Positions 39,810 through 52,699 of a DNA stretch of 64,000 bases are shown piece by piece (within the stretch, counting starts at the first letter, position 1; each line of letters opens with the position of its first letter). Position numbers and translations under genes: made by a program. The stretch covers positions 1-64,000 of the forward strand of contig JAWQEG010000488.1 in assembly GCA_033782935.1 (NCBI GenBank). The letters are read 5' to 3'. Below the pieces are notes generated by a model that saw only the letters and a program-made list of their open reading frames with translations, made no database searches and had not been told where the DNA came from. The stretch comes from Petrolisthes cinctipes. Its lineage: Eukaryota > Arthropoda > Malacostraca > Decapoda > Porcellanidae.

Positions 39810-42800
39810 AAACATGCTGAAAATCGATATTTTAGGTGCCCAAAGTCAATATGTGTATGCATCTTCTGCACCCGTTTATATCACAAATTCAACCTCAAAA
39901 CACCCAAAAATTCGATATTTTGGGGTCCTAGAAGCGATCTGTATATGCCTACTCAGTGCTAGAATGTTTTCAAAATATAGGCTCAAAACATGCTAAAAAT
40001 CGATATTTTAAGTGTCCAAAGTCGATATATGCATGCATCTTCTGTACCCGTTTATATCTCAAATTCTAGCTCAAAGCACCCGAAAATTCGGTATTTTTGG
40101 GTCCTAGAAGCGATCTGTACATGCCTACTCCTAGTTAGAATGTTTTCAAGATACAGACCCAAAACATGCTCAAAATCGATATTTTAGGTGCTAAAAAGTC
40201 GATATGTGCATGCATCTTCAGTACCCGTTTGTATCTCAAATTCATGCTCAAAACACCCGAAAAGTCGATATTTTGGGGTCCAAGAAGCGATCTGTACATG
40301 CCTACTCCGTGTTAGAGTATCTTCAAAATACAGGCCCAAAACATGCTGAAAATCGATATTTTAGGTGCCCAAAGTCAATATGTGCATGCATCTTCTGTAC
40401 CCGTTTATATCTCAAATTCAGGCTCAAAACACTTGAAAATTCGGTATTTATTGGTCCTAGAAGCGATCTTCACATGCCTACTCCTAGTTAGAATGTTTTC
40501 AAGATACAGACCCAAAACATGCTCTAAATCGGTATTTTAGGTATCCAAAAGTCGATATGTGTTTGCATCTTCTGTACCCGTTTATATCTTAAATTCAGGC
40601 TCAAAACACCCAAAAATTCGATATTTTGCGGTCCAAGAAGCGATCTGTACATGCCTACTCCGTGTTAGAGTATTTTCAAAATACAGGCCTAAAACATGCT
40701 GAAAATCGATATTTTAGGTGCCTAAGTCAATATATGCATGTAACTTCTGTACCCGTTTATATCTCAAATTCAGGCTCAAAACACCCAAAAATTCGATATT
40801 TTGGGGTCCCAGAAGCGATCTGTACATGCCTACTCCGTGTTAGAGTATTTTCAAAATACAGGCCCAAAACATACTGAAAATCGATCTTTTATGTGCCCAA
40901 AAGTCAATATGTGCATGCATCTTCTGTACCCGTTTATATCTCAAATTAGGCTCCAAACACTCGAAAATTCAATATTTTGGGGTCCCAGAAGTGATCTGTA
41001 CATGCCTACTCCGTGTTAGAGTATTTTCAAAATCCAGGCCCAAAACATGCTGAAAATCGATATTTTCGGTGCCCAAAGTCAATATGTGCATGCATCTTCT
41101 GTACCCGTTTATATTTCAAATTCAGACTCAAAACACCCGAAAATTCGATATTTTGGGGTCCCAGAAACGATCTGTACATGCCTACTCAGATACAAGCCCA
41201 AAACATGCTGATAATCGATATTTTAGGTGCCCAAAGTCAATATGTGTATGCATCTTCTGCACCCGTTTATATCACAAATTCAACCTCAAAACACCCAAAA
41301 ATTCGATATTTTGGGGTCCTAGAAGCGATCTGTACATGCCTACTCAGTGCTAGAATGTTTTCAAAATATAGGCTCAAAACATGCTAAAAATCGATATTTT
41401 AAGTGTCCAAAGTCGATATATGCATGCATCTTCTGTACCCGTTTATATCTCAAATTCTAGCTCAAAGCACCCGAAAATTCGGTATTTTTGGGTCCTAGAA
41501 GCGATCTGTACATGCCTACTCCTAGTTAGAATGTTTTCAAGATACAGACCCAAAACATGCTCAAAATCGATATTTTAGGTGCTAAAAAGTCGATATGTGC
41601 ATGCATCTTCAGTACCCGTTTGTATCTCAAATTCATGCTCAAAACACCCGAAAAGTCGATATTTTGGGGTCCAAGAAGCGATCTGTACATGCCTACTCCG
41701 TGTTAGAGTATTTTCAAAATACAGGCCCAAAACATGCTGAAAATCGATATTTTAGGTGCCCAAAGTCAATATGTGCATGCATCTTCTGTACCCGTTTATA
41801 TCTCAAATTCAGGCTCAAAACACTTGAAAATTCGGTATTTATTGGTCCTAGAAGCGATCTTCACATGCCTACTCCTAGTTAGAATGTTTTCAAGATACAG
41901 ACCCAAAACATGCTCTAAATCGGTATTTTAGGTATCCAAAAGTCGATATGTGTTTGCATCTTCTGTACCCGTTTATATCTTAAATTCAGGCTCAAAACAC
42001 CCAAAAATTCGATATTTTGCGGTCCAAGAAGCGATCTGTACATGCCTACTCCGTGTTAGAGTATTTTCAAAATACAGGCCTAAAACATGCTGAAAATCGA
42101 TATTTTAGGTGCCTAAGTCAATATATGCATGTAACTTCTGTACCCGTTTATATCTCAAATTCAGGCTCAAAACACCCAAAAATTCGATATTTTGGGGTCC
42201 CAGAAGCGATCTGTACATGCCTACTCCGTGTTAGAGTATTTTCAAAATACAGGCCCAAAACATACTGAAAATCGATCTTTTATGTGCCCAAAAGTCAATA
42301 TGTGCATGCATCTTCTGTACCCGTTTATATCTCAAATTAGGCTCCAAACACTCGAAAATTCAATATTTTGGGGTCCCAGAAGTGATCTGTACATGCCTAC
42401 TCCGTGTTAGAGTATTTTCAAAATCCAGGCCCAAAACATGCTGAAAATCGATATTTTCGGTGCCCAAAGTCAATATGTGCATGCATCTTCTGTACCCGTT
42501 TATATTTCAAATTCAGACTCAAAACACCCGAAAATTCGATATTTTGGGGTCCCAGAAACGATCTGTACATGCCTACTCAGATACAAGCCCAAAACATGCT
42601 GATAATCGATATTTTAGGTGCCCAAAGTCAATATGTGTATGCATCTTCTGCACCCGTTTATATCCCAAATTCAACCTCAAAACACCCGAAAATTCGATAT
42701 TTTTGGGTCCCAGAAGCGATCTGTACATGCCTACTCAGTGCTAGAGTATTTTCAAAATCCAGGCTCAAAACATGCTGAAAATCGATATTTTAGGTGCCCA

Positions 42801-44170
42801 AAGTCAATATGTGTATGCATCTTCTGCACCCGTTTATATCCCAAATTCAACCTCAAAACACCCAAAAATTCGATATTTTGGGGTCCTAGAAGCGATCTGT
42901 ACATGCCTACTCAGTGCTAGAATGTTTTCAAAATATAGGCTCAAAACATGCTAAAAATCGATATTTTAAGTGTCCAAAGTCGATATATGCATGCATCTTC
43001 TGTACCCGTTTATATCTCAAATTCTAGCTCAAAGCACCCGAAAATTCGGTATTTTTGGGTCCTAGAAGCGATCTGTACATGCCTACTCCTAGTTAGAATG
43101 TTTTCAAGATACAGACCCAAAACATGCTGAAAATCGATATTTTAGGTGCTAAAAAGTCGATATGTGCATGCATCTTCAGTACCCGTTTGTATCTCAAATT
43201 CATGCTCAAAACACCCGAAAAGTCGATATTTTGGGGTCCAAGAAGTGATCTGTACATGCCTACTCCGTGTTAGAGTATCTTCAAAATACAGGCCCAAAAC
43301 ATGCTGAAAATCGATATTTTAGGTGCCCAAAGTCAATATGTGCATGCATCTTCTGTACCCGTTTATATCTCAAATTCAGTCTCAAAACACTTGAAAATTC
43401 GGTATTTATTGGTCCTAGAAGCGATCTTCACATGCCTACTCCTAGTTAGAATGTTTTCAAGATACAGACCCAAAACATGCTCTAAATCGGTATTTTAGGT
43501 ATCCAAAAGTCGATATGTGTTTGCATCTTCAGTACCCGTTTTTATCTTAAATTCAGGCACAAAACACCCGAAAATTCGATATTTTGGGATCCAAGAAGCG
43601 ATCTGTACATGCCTACTCCGTGTTAGAGTATTTTCAAAATACAGGCCTAAAACATGCTGAAAATCGATATTTTAGGTGCCTAAGTCAATATATGCATGTA
43701 ACTTCTGTACCCGTTTATATCTCAAATTCAGGCTCAAAACACCCAAAAATTCGATATTTGGGGGTCCCAGAAGCGATCTGTACATGCCTACTCCGTGTTA
43801 GAGTATTTTCAAAATACAGGCCCAAAACATACTGAAAATCGATCTTTTAGGTGCCCAAAAGTCGATATGTGCATACATCTTCTGTACCCGTTTATATCTC
43901 AAATTAGGCTCCAAACACTCGAAAATTCAATATTTTGGGGTCCCAGAAGCGATCTGTACATGCCTACTCCGTGTTAGAGTATTTTCAAAATCCAGGCCCA
44001 AAACATGCTGAAAATCGATATTTTAGGTGCCCAAAGTCAATATGTGCATGCATCTTCTGTACCCGTTTATATTTCAAATTCAGACTCAAAACACCCGAAA
44101 ATTCGATATTTTGGGGTCCCAGAAACGATTTGTACATGCCTACTCAGATACAAGCCCAAAACATGCTGAT
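39810..44170. repeat. Higher-order repeat: 1,391-bp unit, three copies
   Basis: Copies at about 39810-41200, 41201-42591 and 42768-44170. Offsets are 1,391 between the first two (39990/41381, 40343/41734) and 1,567 to the third (41381/42948, 41734/43301), that is 1,391 plus one extra 176-bp monomer. Private variants such as TTCTAGCTCAAAGCACCCG are shared by all three. Confidence 0.88.
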
Positions 44171-46401
44171 AATCGATATTTTAGGTGCCCAAAGTCAATA
44201 TGTGTATGCATCTTCTGCACCCGTTTATATCACAAATTCAACCTCAAAACACCCGAAAATTCGATATTTTTGGGTCCCAGAAGCGATCTGTACATGCCTC
44301 CTCAGTGCTATAGTATTTTTCAAAATCCAGGCTCAAAACATGCTGAAAATTGATATTTTCGGTGCCCAAAGTCAATATGTGTATGCATTTTCTGCACCCG
44401 TTTATATCTCAAAATCAGGATCAAAACACCCAAAAAATCGGTATTTTTGGGTCCTAGAAGCGATCTGTACATGCCTACTTCTAGTTAGAATGTCTTCCAG
44501 ATACAGACCCAAAACATTCTCAAAATTGATATTTTAGGTGCCCAAAGTCAATATGTACATGCATCTTCTGTACCCGTTTATATATCAAATTCAGGCTCAA
44601 CACACCCGAAAATTCGATATTTTGGGGTCCTAGAAGCGATCTGTACACGCCTACTCAGTGTTAGAATATTTTCAAAATATAGGCCCAAAACATGCTAAAA
44701 ATCGATATTTTAGGTGCCCAAAGTCAATATCTCAAATTCAGGTACAAAACACCCGAAAATTCGAGATTTGGTGGTCCCAGAAGCGATCTGTACATGCCTA
44801 CTCCGTGTTAGAGTATTTTCAAAATACAGGCCCAAAACATACTGAAAATCGATCTTTTAGGTGCCCAAAAGTCGATATGTGCATGCATCTTCGGTACCCG
44901 TTTATATCTCAAATTAGGCTCCAAACACTCGAAAATTCGAAATTTTGGGGTCCCAGAAGCGATCTGTACATGCCTACTCCGTGTTAGAGTATTTCAATAT
45001 ACAGGCCCAAAACATACTGAAAATCGATATTTTAGGTGCTTAAAGTCAATATGTGCATGCATCTTCTGTACCCGTTTATATCTCAAATTCAGGCTCAAAA
45101 CACCCGAAAATTCGATATTTTGGGGTCCCAAAGGCGATCTGTATATGCCTACTCAGTGCGAGAATATTTTCAAAATATATTCCCAAAACATGCTAAATAT
45201 TCGATATTTTAGGTGCCCAAAGTCGATATCTCAAATTCAGGCTCGAAACACCCAAAAATTCGATATTTTGGGGTCCCAGAAGCGATCTGTACATGCCTAT
45301 TTCATGTTAGAGTATTTTCAAAATACAGGCCCAAAACATACTGAAAATCGATCTTTTAGGTGCCCAAAAGTCGATATGTGCATGCATCTTCTGTACCCGT
45401 TTTTTTTTCAAATTCATCCTCAAAACACCAGAAAATTTGAAATTTTGGGGTCCCAGAAGCGATCTGTACATGCCTACTCAGATACAAGCCCAAAACATGC
45501 TGAAAATTGATATTTTAGGTGCCGAAAGTCGATATGAGCATGCATCTTCTGTACCCGTTTATATCCCAAATTTAGGCTCCAAACACCCGAAAATTCGTAT
45601 TTTTGGGTCCTAGAAGCGATCTGTACATGCCTACTCCTAGTTTGAATGTTTTCAAGATACAGACCTAAAACATGCTCAAAATCGATATTTTAGGAGCACT
45701 AAAGTCGATATGTGCATGCATCTTCAGTACCCGTTTATATCTCAAATTCAGGCTCAAAACACCCGAAAATTTGATTTTTTGGGTTCCAAGAAGCGATCTG
45801 TACATCCGTACTCCGTGTTAGAGTATTTTCAAAATACAGGCCCAAAACATGCTGAAAATTGATATTTTAGGTACCCAAAGTCAATATGTGCATGCATCTT
45901 CTGTATCCGTTTATATCTCAAATTCAGGTTCAAAACACCCGAAAATTCGGTATTTTTGGGTCCTAGAAGCGATCTGTAAATGCCTACTCAGTGCCAGAAT
46001 ATTTTTAAAATATAGGCCCAAAACATGCTAAAATCGATATTTTAGGTGCCCAAAGTCGAAATCTCAAATTCAGGCACAAAACACCCGAAAATTCGATATT
46101 TTGGGGTCCCAGAAGCGATCTGTACATGCCTACTCCGTGTTAGAGTATTTTCAAAATACAGGCCCAAAACATACTGAAAATCGATCTTTTGGGTGTTAAA
46201 AAGTCGATATGTGCATGCATCTTCTGTACCCGTTTATATCTCAAATTCAGGCTCAAAACACCCGAAAATTCGATATTTTGTGGTCCAAGAAGCAATCTGT
46301 ACATGCCTACTCCGTGTTAGAGTATTTTCAAAATACAGGCCCAAAACATGCTGAAAATCGATATTTTAGGTGCCCAAAGTCAATATGTGCATGCATCTTC
46401 T

Positions 46402-49400
46402 TCGGATTCATACCTATCACTTATTCTTGATAAGGCTCGTCTAGGGTTAGAAAAACATGTGACTATTACGTCTGTATACATCCCACCAAGTAATTCTAGA
46501 TATTCAAGTGTAGGGCTTTTGGAGTTATTGGATAATTTTTTGTTGGATTATTATGTTGATGACTATTATCATGTATTATGTGGTGACTTTAATGCACACA
46601 CGAGTGTTATTCCTGACATTGACCATGTAAGTGATTATGTTCAAGATGATTACCAGTCAACAATTATATTGGACATGATAAATAATTTGATGAAGCGTAA
46701 CATTCCGATAGAGATGTATTCTTGTGACACAAGTAATGTGAATAGTTATGGCAAAAAGTTGTTGGATATGTGCAAGAATAATATGGTGTGTATATTTAAC
46801 GGGAGAGTAGATGATGATTTAAGGATTGGTAAGGCAACTACTGTTTTTAATACTGTTGTAGACTATATAATTGGTTCCCCTGTACTTTTAACCATGGTGC
46901 AAACATTTAAGTTCTATGATTTTGACCCACTTTTCTCGGATGTTCATTGTGGTATAGCCTTTACTCTTAAGAATTCTCAGAAAAAGGAACAGAATCCCTC
47001 TGTTCCAATGGGAATGAGAGGAATAGAAAAAGTGAATCTCAGTGAGAAAAATATTAAACTAGGTAAATGGGATAAGAGGAAAACTAACGAATATACCCAA
47101 AACATAAACTATGACTATGTTCTAAGTGTAATTGAAAATGCTGATCATAAAACTGTTAATGAGATAACTAATGAGTTGAAAAAAATACTTTTGGATACAG
47201 CCTTGAAAACTTTTCCTCCAAAATCGAAAAAATTCACAAAAAAATCGAACAGCAGGACAATGTTAACTTATGACAAGCAATGTTATGTGAGTAGACAAGA
47301 CTAACATAAAGCGAAACATAAGAACAACATTTTGGAAACCGAAACCTCCTATAATGACATGATTGAAAAGAGCAAGAAGTACAAGCAAGAAATTAAAAGA
47401 GTATAAACAAAAGAAAAACAAGATTTCATCTCAAAGTTAAGAAATGCTAAAACCAAAGATTCCAAGTTGTATTGGCAAATTTTGCAACAAACAAAGAAAA
47501 AATCTGACATACCAATTTTGGTCACGGAGTTTAAGGAACATTTTAAGCGACTAGGTGAAACAGAACATGGTAATGAACACCTAGATATAAATATTGACCT
47601 CCAATGTAATGCCCCATTAAATAAAGATGTAACTGAAGATGAAGTGCTAAGGTGCATTAGTAAGCTTAAGAATAATAAAGCCAGTGGCGTTGATAATATT
47701 ATAAATGAATATATTAAGAGCACAAAGGAGGTGATGTGTCCTTTGTATGTTAAATTGTTTAATACGGTTTTAGACACAGGAGACATACCAGATGACTGTT
47801 TAGTTGGAGTCATTGTACCTATCTATAAGAATGTTGGAAAAACTAACGATGTGAATAATTACAGAGGCATCACACTCTTAAGTTGTTTAGGAAAGTTATT
47901 TACTACCCTGTTAAATGTAAGATTGACTGATTTTTGTGAGGAAAACCAAGTTATTAAAGAAATCCAGGCAGGCTTTAGACAAGGATATTCCACTATAGAC
48001 CATGTGTTTGTAATAAAGAGTTTGATTGATTTGTTTTTGCACAGGGAAGAAGAAATTGTTTTGTTTGTATATAGATTATAGGAAAGCTTTTGATCTTGTC
48101 TGGCGGGATGGTTTGTGGTACAAATTACTAAATGTAGGAGTTGATGGTAAGGTTATGAGAGTTGTTAAGAATATGTACAATAATATTAAGTCATGTGTTT
48201 TGTGCAACCAGGAGTATTCAGATTATTTTGTAAGCTATAGTGGGGTAAGGCAGGGAGAAAACCTATCACCAATGTTATTTTCTTTGTTCGTAAATGATAT
48301 TGAAGATCATTTACTTGACAACAACTGTGATTTTGTTAAAATAGGTGATGATTGGATTGACACTGCTCAAAGTTCTCGTTCTGATGTATGCAGACGACAC
48401 TATTATTTTGGCTGAAGATGAAAAAGGTATTAGCAATGCACTTAAAGCTATGGAAACATACTGTGATAGGTGGAAGTTAGATATAAATTGTAGAAAGACT
48501 AAAATAACTGTATTTACTAAGAGGAAAGATTATGTAAGAAATTATAATTTTCAATTTAAAGGGGAACAAATCGAGGTAGTAGATGAATATAAATATTTGG
48601 GTGTAACTTTGAACTATAATGGAAGTTTTAAGATATGTCAGGAGTATCTTTGTCAGCAAGGAAGGAGAACAATGTATAGCTTGATTGCAAAATGTCGAAA
48701 ATTTAGTCTACCAATTGATTTACAATTAGAACTATTCGATGCATTGGTGTTGCCGGTATTAACATATGGCTGTGAGATCTGGGGATATAAGATATACAAG
48801 GAAATAGAGAGTGTACAGTTAACATTTCTTAAGCATATTCTTGGCATTAGAAAGACCACTTGTAATCTTATGGCATATGGAGAAGTAGGTAAATATCCTG
48901 TCAATGTTCACATTAAAAGTAGAATGCTAGGTTACTGGTTAAGATTAATTAATGGTAAACAAGGAAAATTTAGTCACATAATGTATCAGTGTCGTTTGAA
49001 AATGCATGATGAAAATAGCTTTAGGTCACCTTGGATAAAGTATGTAAAATCACTGTTAGATGATTCAGGTATGTCTGGTATATGGCTTGAACAGAATGGA
49101 AGTAATCTAGTGTGGGTGAAACTTGCCTTTGAAATGAATGTTAAAGATTAAAGGATAAGAGAATGGAATGCCACGTTACTCAATAAATCTTCATGCCGTA
49201 CATATATTTTTCATAAGGATCAGTTTGTATTTCAAAATTATTTAGTAAGATTATCAGAACAAGGAAGAATTTCTATGTGTAGATTTAGAACAGGTAACCA
49301 TAGACTACCTATTGTCACCGGTAGGTATAACAGCACACCAAGAGAAAATAGATTTTGTACAAAATGTGATGAGAATGAGTTGGGAGATGAATACCATGTC

Positions 49401-49571
49401 TTGTTTGTATGTAGGAATCAAGAAATATTGAGATGGAGAAATCAATACATACCTATGTATCATAGAAGTGCACCAAATCAATTTAAGTTTGTTCAGCTAT
49501 TGCAGGATTCTAGGAACAGAATACAGAATAACTTAGCCATGTTCGTCAAGGCAGTACTAAAACTATTTTAG
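46402..49571 (+). pseudogene. Endonuclease/reverse transcriptase of the satellite-resident LINE (broken)
   Basis: The endonuclease C-terminal part carries LCGDFNAHTS, VDYIIGSP and FSDVHCGIAF (46402-47010). In-frame TAA stops fall at 47302-47304 and 47404-47406. The RT follows: NNYRGITLLSCLGKLF and EIQAGFRQGYSTIDHVF. A frameshift lies near 48065, then YIDYRKAFDLVWRD (palm A) and GVRQGENLSPMLFSLFVND. A second frameshift lies near 48360, then LMYADDTIILAE (palm C) near 48380-48415. The C-terminal domain has YKYLGVTLNYNG and LPVLTYGCEIWG. A TAA lies at 49149-49151, then FCTKCDENELGDEYHVLFVC (CCHC-like) to the stop at 49569-49571. The catalytic residues remain but the frame is broken five times. 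Confidence 0.87.
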
Positions 49572-49687
49572 TATATTATGATAAATGAAATGTATGTGTA
49601 TTGGGTAAATTGTATATGGAAATTGTGCTCCATACTTTGTAAAAAGTCTGAGCTTAATAAAAAAATCTGAATCTGAAAAAATCTGAA
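46402..49687 (+). mobile_element. 5'-truncated LINE inserted in the satellite
   Basis: A 3.3-kb non-LTR retrotransposon. It breaks a monomer after GCATCTTCT and the same monomer resumes at GTACC after 49690. Only TCT (46399-46401 and 49688-49690) could be a target duplication. The 5' end lies inside the endonuclease. The 3' end has AATAAA (49656-49661) and a short tail of ATCTGA repeats instead of poly-A. It encodes endonuclease remnant, RT and a C-terminal cysteine-histidine motif. It resembles L2/Daphne-like members of the jockey superfamily; clade is uncertain. Confidence 0.88.
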
Positions 49688-52600
49688 TCTGTACCAGTTT
49701 ATATCTCAAATTAAGGCTCCAAACACCCGAAAATTCGAAATTTTGGGATCCCAGAAGCGATCTGCACATGCCTACTCAGATACCGGCCCAAAACATGCTG
49801 AAAATCGATATTTTAGGTGCCCAAAGTCAATATGTGTATGCATCTTCTGCACCCGTTTATATCTCAAATTCAGGCTCAAAACACCCAAAAATTCGATATT
49901 TTTGGGTCCCAGAAGCGATCTGTACATGCCTACTCAGTGCTAGAATGTTTTCAAAATATAGGCTCAAAACATGCTAAAAATCGATATTTTAAGTGTCCAA
50001 AGTCGATATGTGCATGCATCTTCTGTACCCGTTTATATCTCAAATTCAGGCTCAAAGCACCCGAAAATTCGATATTTTTGGGTCCCAGAAGCGATCTGTA
50101 CATGCCTACTCCGTGTTAGAGTATCTTCAAAATACAGGCCCAAAACATGCTGAAAATCGATATTTTAGGTGCCCAAAGTCAATATGTGCATGCACCTTCT
50201 GTACCCGTTTATATCTCAAATTCAGGCTCAAAACACCCGAAAATTCGGTATTTTTTGGTCCTAGAAGCGATCTGTACATGCTTACTCCTAGTTAGAATGT
50301 TTTCAAGATACAGACCCAAAACAAGCTCAAAATCGGTATTTTAGGTACCCAAAAGTCGATATGTGCATGTTTCTTCAGTACCCATTTATATCTCAAATTC
50401 AGGCTCAAAACACCCGAAAATTCGATATTTTGGGGTCCAAGAAGCGATCTATACATGCCTACTCCGTGTTAGAGTATTTTCAAAATACAGGCCCAAAACA
50501 TGCTGAAAATCGATATTTTAGGTGCCCAAAGTCAATATGTGCATGTATCTTCTGTACCCGTTTATATCTCAAATTCAGGCTCAAAACACCCGAAAATTCG
50601 GCATTTTTGGGTCCTAGAAGCGATCTGTACATGCCTACTCCTACTTAGAATGTTATCAAGATACAGGCTCAAAACATGCTAAAAGTCGATATTTTAAGTG
50701 TCCAAAGTCGATATGTGCATGCATCCTCTCTACCCGTTTATCTCTCAAATTTAGGCTCAAAACAACCAAAAATTCGGTATTTTTGGGTTCTAGAAGTGAT
50801 CTGTACATGCCTACTCCTAGTTAGAATGTTTTAAAGATACAGACCCAAAACATGCTCAAAATCGATATTTTAGGTGCCCTAAAGTCGATATGTGCATGCA
50901 TCTTCTGTACCCGTTTATATCTCAAATTCAGGCTCAAAACACCCGAAAATTCGTTCTTTTTGGGTCCTAGAAGCGATCTGTACATGCCTACTCCTAGTTA
51001 GAATGTTTTCAAAATACAGACCCAAAACATGCTCAAAATCGACCTTTTAAGTGCCCAGAAGTCGATATGTGTATGCATCTTCTGTACCCGTTTATATCTC
51101 AAATTCAGGATTAAAACGCCCGAAAATTCGGTATTTTTGGGTCCTAGAAGCGATCTGTACATGCCTACTCATAGTTAGAATGTTTTCAAGATACAGACCC
51201 AAAACATGCTCAAAATCGATATTTTAGGTGCCCAAAAGTCGATATGTGCATGCATCTTCAGTACCCGTTTATATCTCAAATTCAGGCTCAAAACACTCGA
51301 AAATTCGATATTTTGGGGTCCAAGGAGCGATCTGTATATGCCTACTCCGTGTTAGAGTAATTTCAAAATACAGGCCCAAAACATGCTGAAAATCGATATT
51401 TTAGGTGCCCAAAGTCAATATGTGCATGCATCTTCTGTACCCGTTTATATCTCAAATTCAGGCTCAAAACACCCGAAAATTCGATATTTTGGGGTCCCAG
51501 AAGCGATCTGTACATGCCTACTCAGTGCGAGAATATTTTTTAAATAATAGGCCCAAAACATGCTAAAAATCGATATTTTAGGTGCCCAAAGTCGATATCT
51601 CAAATTCAGGCACAAAACACCCGAAAATTCGATATTTTGGGGTCCCAGAAGCGATCTGTACATGGCTACTCCGTTTTAGATTAACTACAAAATACAGGCC
51701 CAAAACATATTGAAAACCGATCTTTTAGGTGCCCAAAGTCAATATGTGTATGCATCTTCTGCACCCGTTTATATCCCAAATTCAACCTCAAAACATCCGA
51801 AAATTCGATAATTTTGGGTCCCAGAAGCGATCTGTACATGCCTACTCAGTGCTAGAGTATTTTCAAAAACAGGTCTAAAACATGCTGAAAATCGATATTT
51901 TAGGTGCCCAAAGTCAATATGTGCATGCATATTCTGTACCCGTTTATATCTCAAATTCAGGCTCAAAACACCCGAAAATTCAATATTTTGGGGTCCTAGA
52001 AGCGATCTATAAATGCCTACTCGGATACAGGCCCCAAACATGCTGAAAATCGATATTTTAGGTGCCCAAAGTCAATATGTGTATGCATCTTCTGTACCCG
52101 TTTATATCCCAAATTCAACCTCAAAACACCCGAAAATTCGATATTTTTGGGTCCCAGAAGCGATCTGTACCTGCCTAGTCAGTGCTAGAATGTTTTCAAA
52201 ACATAGGCTCAATACATGCTAAAAATCGATATTTTAAGTGTCCAAAGTTGATATATGCATGCATCTTCTGCACCCGTTTATATCTCAAATTCAGTCTCAA
52301 AACACCTTAAAATTCGGTATTTTTGGGTCCAAGAAGCGATCTGTACGTGCCTACTCCTAGTTAGAATATTTTCAAGATACAGACTCAAGACATGCTCAAA
52401 ATCGGTATTTTAGGTGCCCAAAAGACGATATGTGCATGCATCTTCAGTACCCGTTTATATCTCAAATTCAGGCTCAAAACACCTGAAAATTCGATATTTT
52501 GGGGTCCAAGAAGCGATCTGTACATGCCTACTCCGTGTTAGAGTATTTTCAAAATACAGGCCCAAAACATAATGAAAATCGATCTTTTAGGTGCCCAAAA

Positions 52601-52699
52601 GTTGATATGTGCATGCATCTTCTGTACTCGTTTATATCTCAAATTCAGGCTCAAAACACCAGAAAATTCGAAATTTTGGGGTCCCAGAAGCGATATGTA
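49688..52699. repeat. 176-bp satellite array, second block
   Basis: The same monomers resume in phase after the LINE. Most units are full length; a unit lacking 29 bp (GTCGATATCTCAAATTCAGG) lies at about 51590-51610 and one lacking about 18 bp (TACTCGGATACAGG) at about 52017. Confidence 0.95.

Larger units (their letters stand above)
18490..46401. repeat. 176-bp satellite array, first block
   Basis: Head-to-tail copies of a 176-bp AT-rich monomer. Landmarks recur in every unit: AATCGATATTTTAGGTGCCC, GATATGTGCATGCATCTTC, TACCCGTTTATATCTCAAAT, GGCTCAAAACACCCGAAAAT, TTCGATATTTTGGGGTCCCA and GCGATCTGTACATGCCTACT. Units nearest 18.5 kb are more diverged than inner ones, as expected at an array edge. 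No true gene lies inside. Open frames of 60-200 codons recur at 176-bp spacing because the monomer has few stops in some frames and 176 is not a multiple of three, so frames rotate. Confidence 0.97.

Noticed and set aside
18490..46401. CRISPR-like regular repeats
   Set aside because: The whole 176-bp unit repeats, including any would-be spacer; the host is a eukaryote and there are no cas genes.
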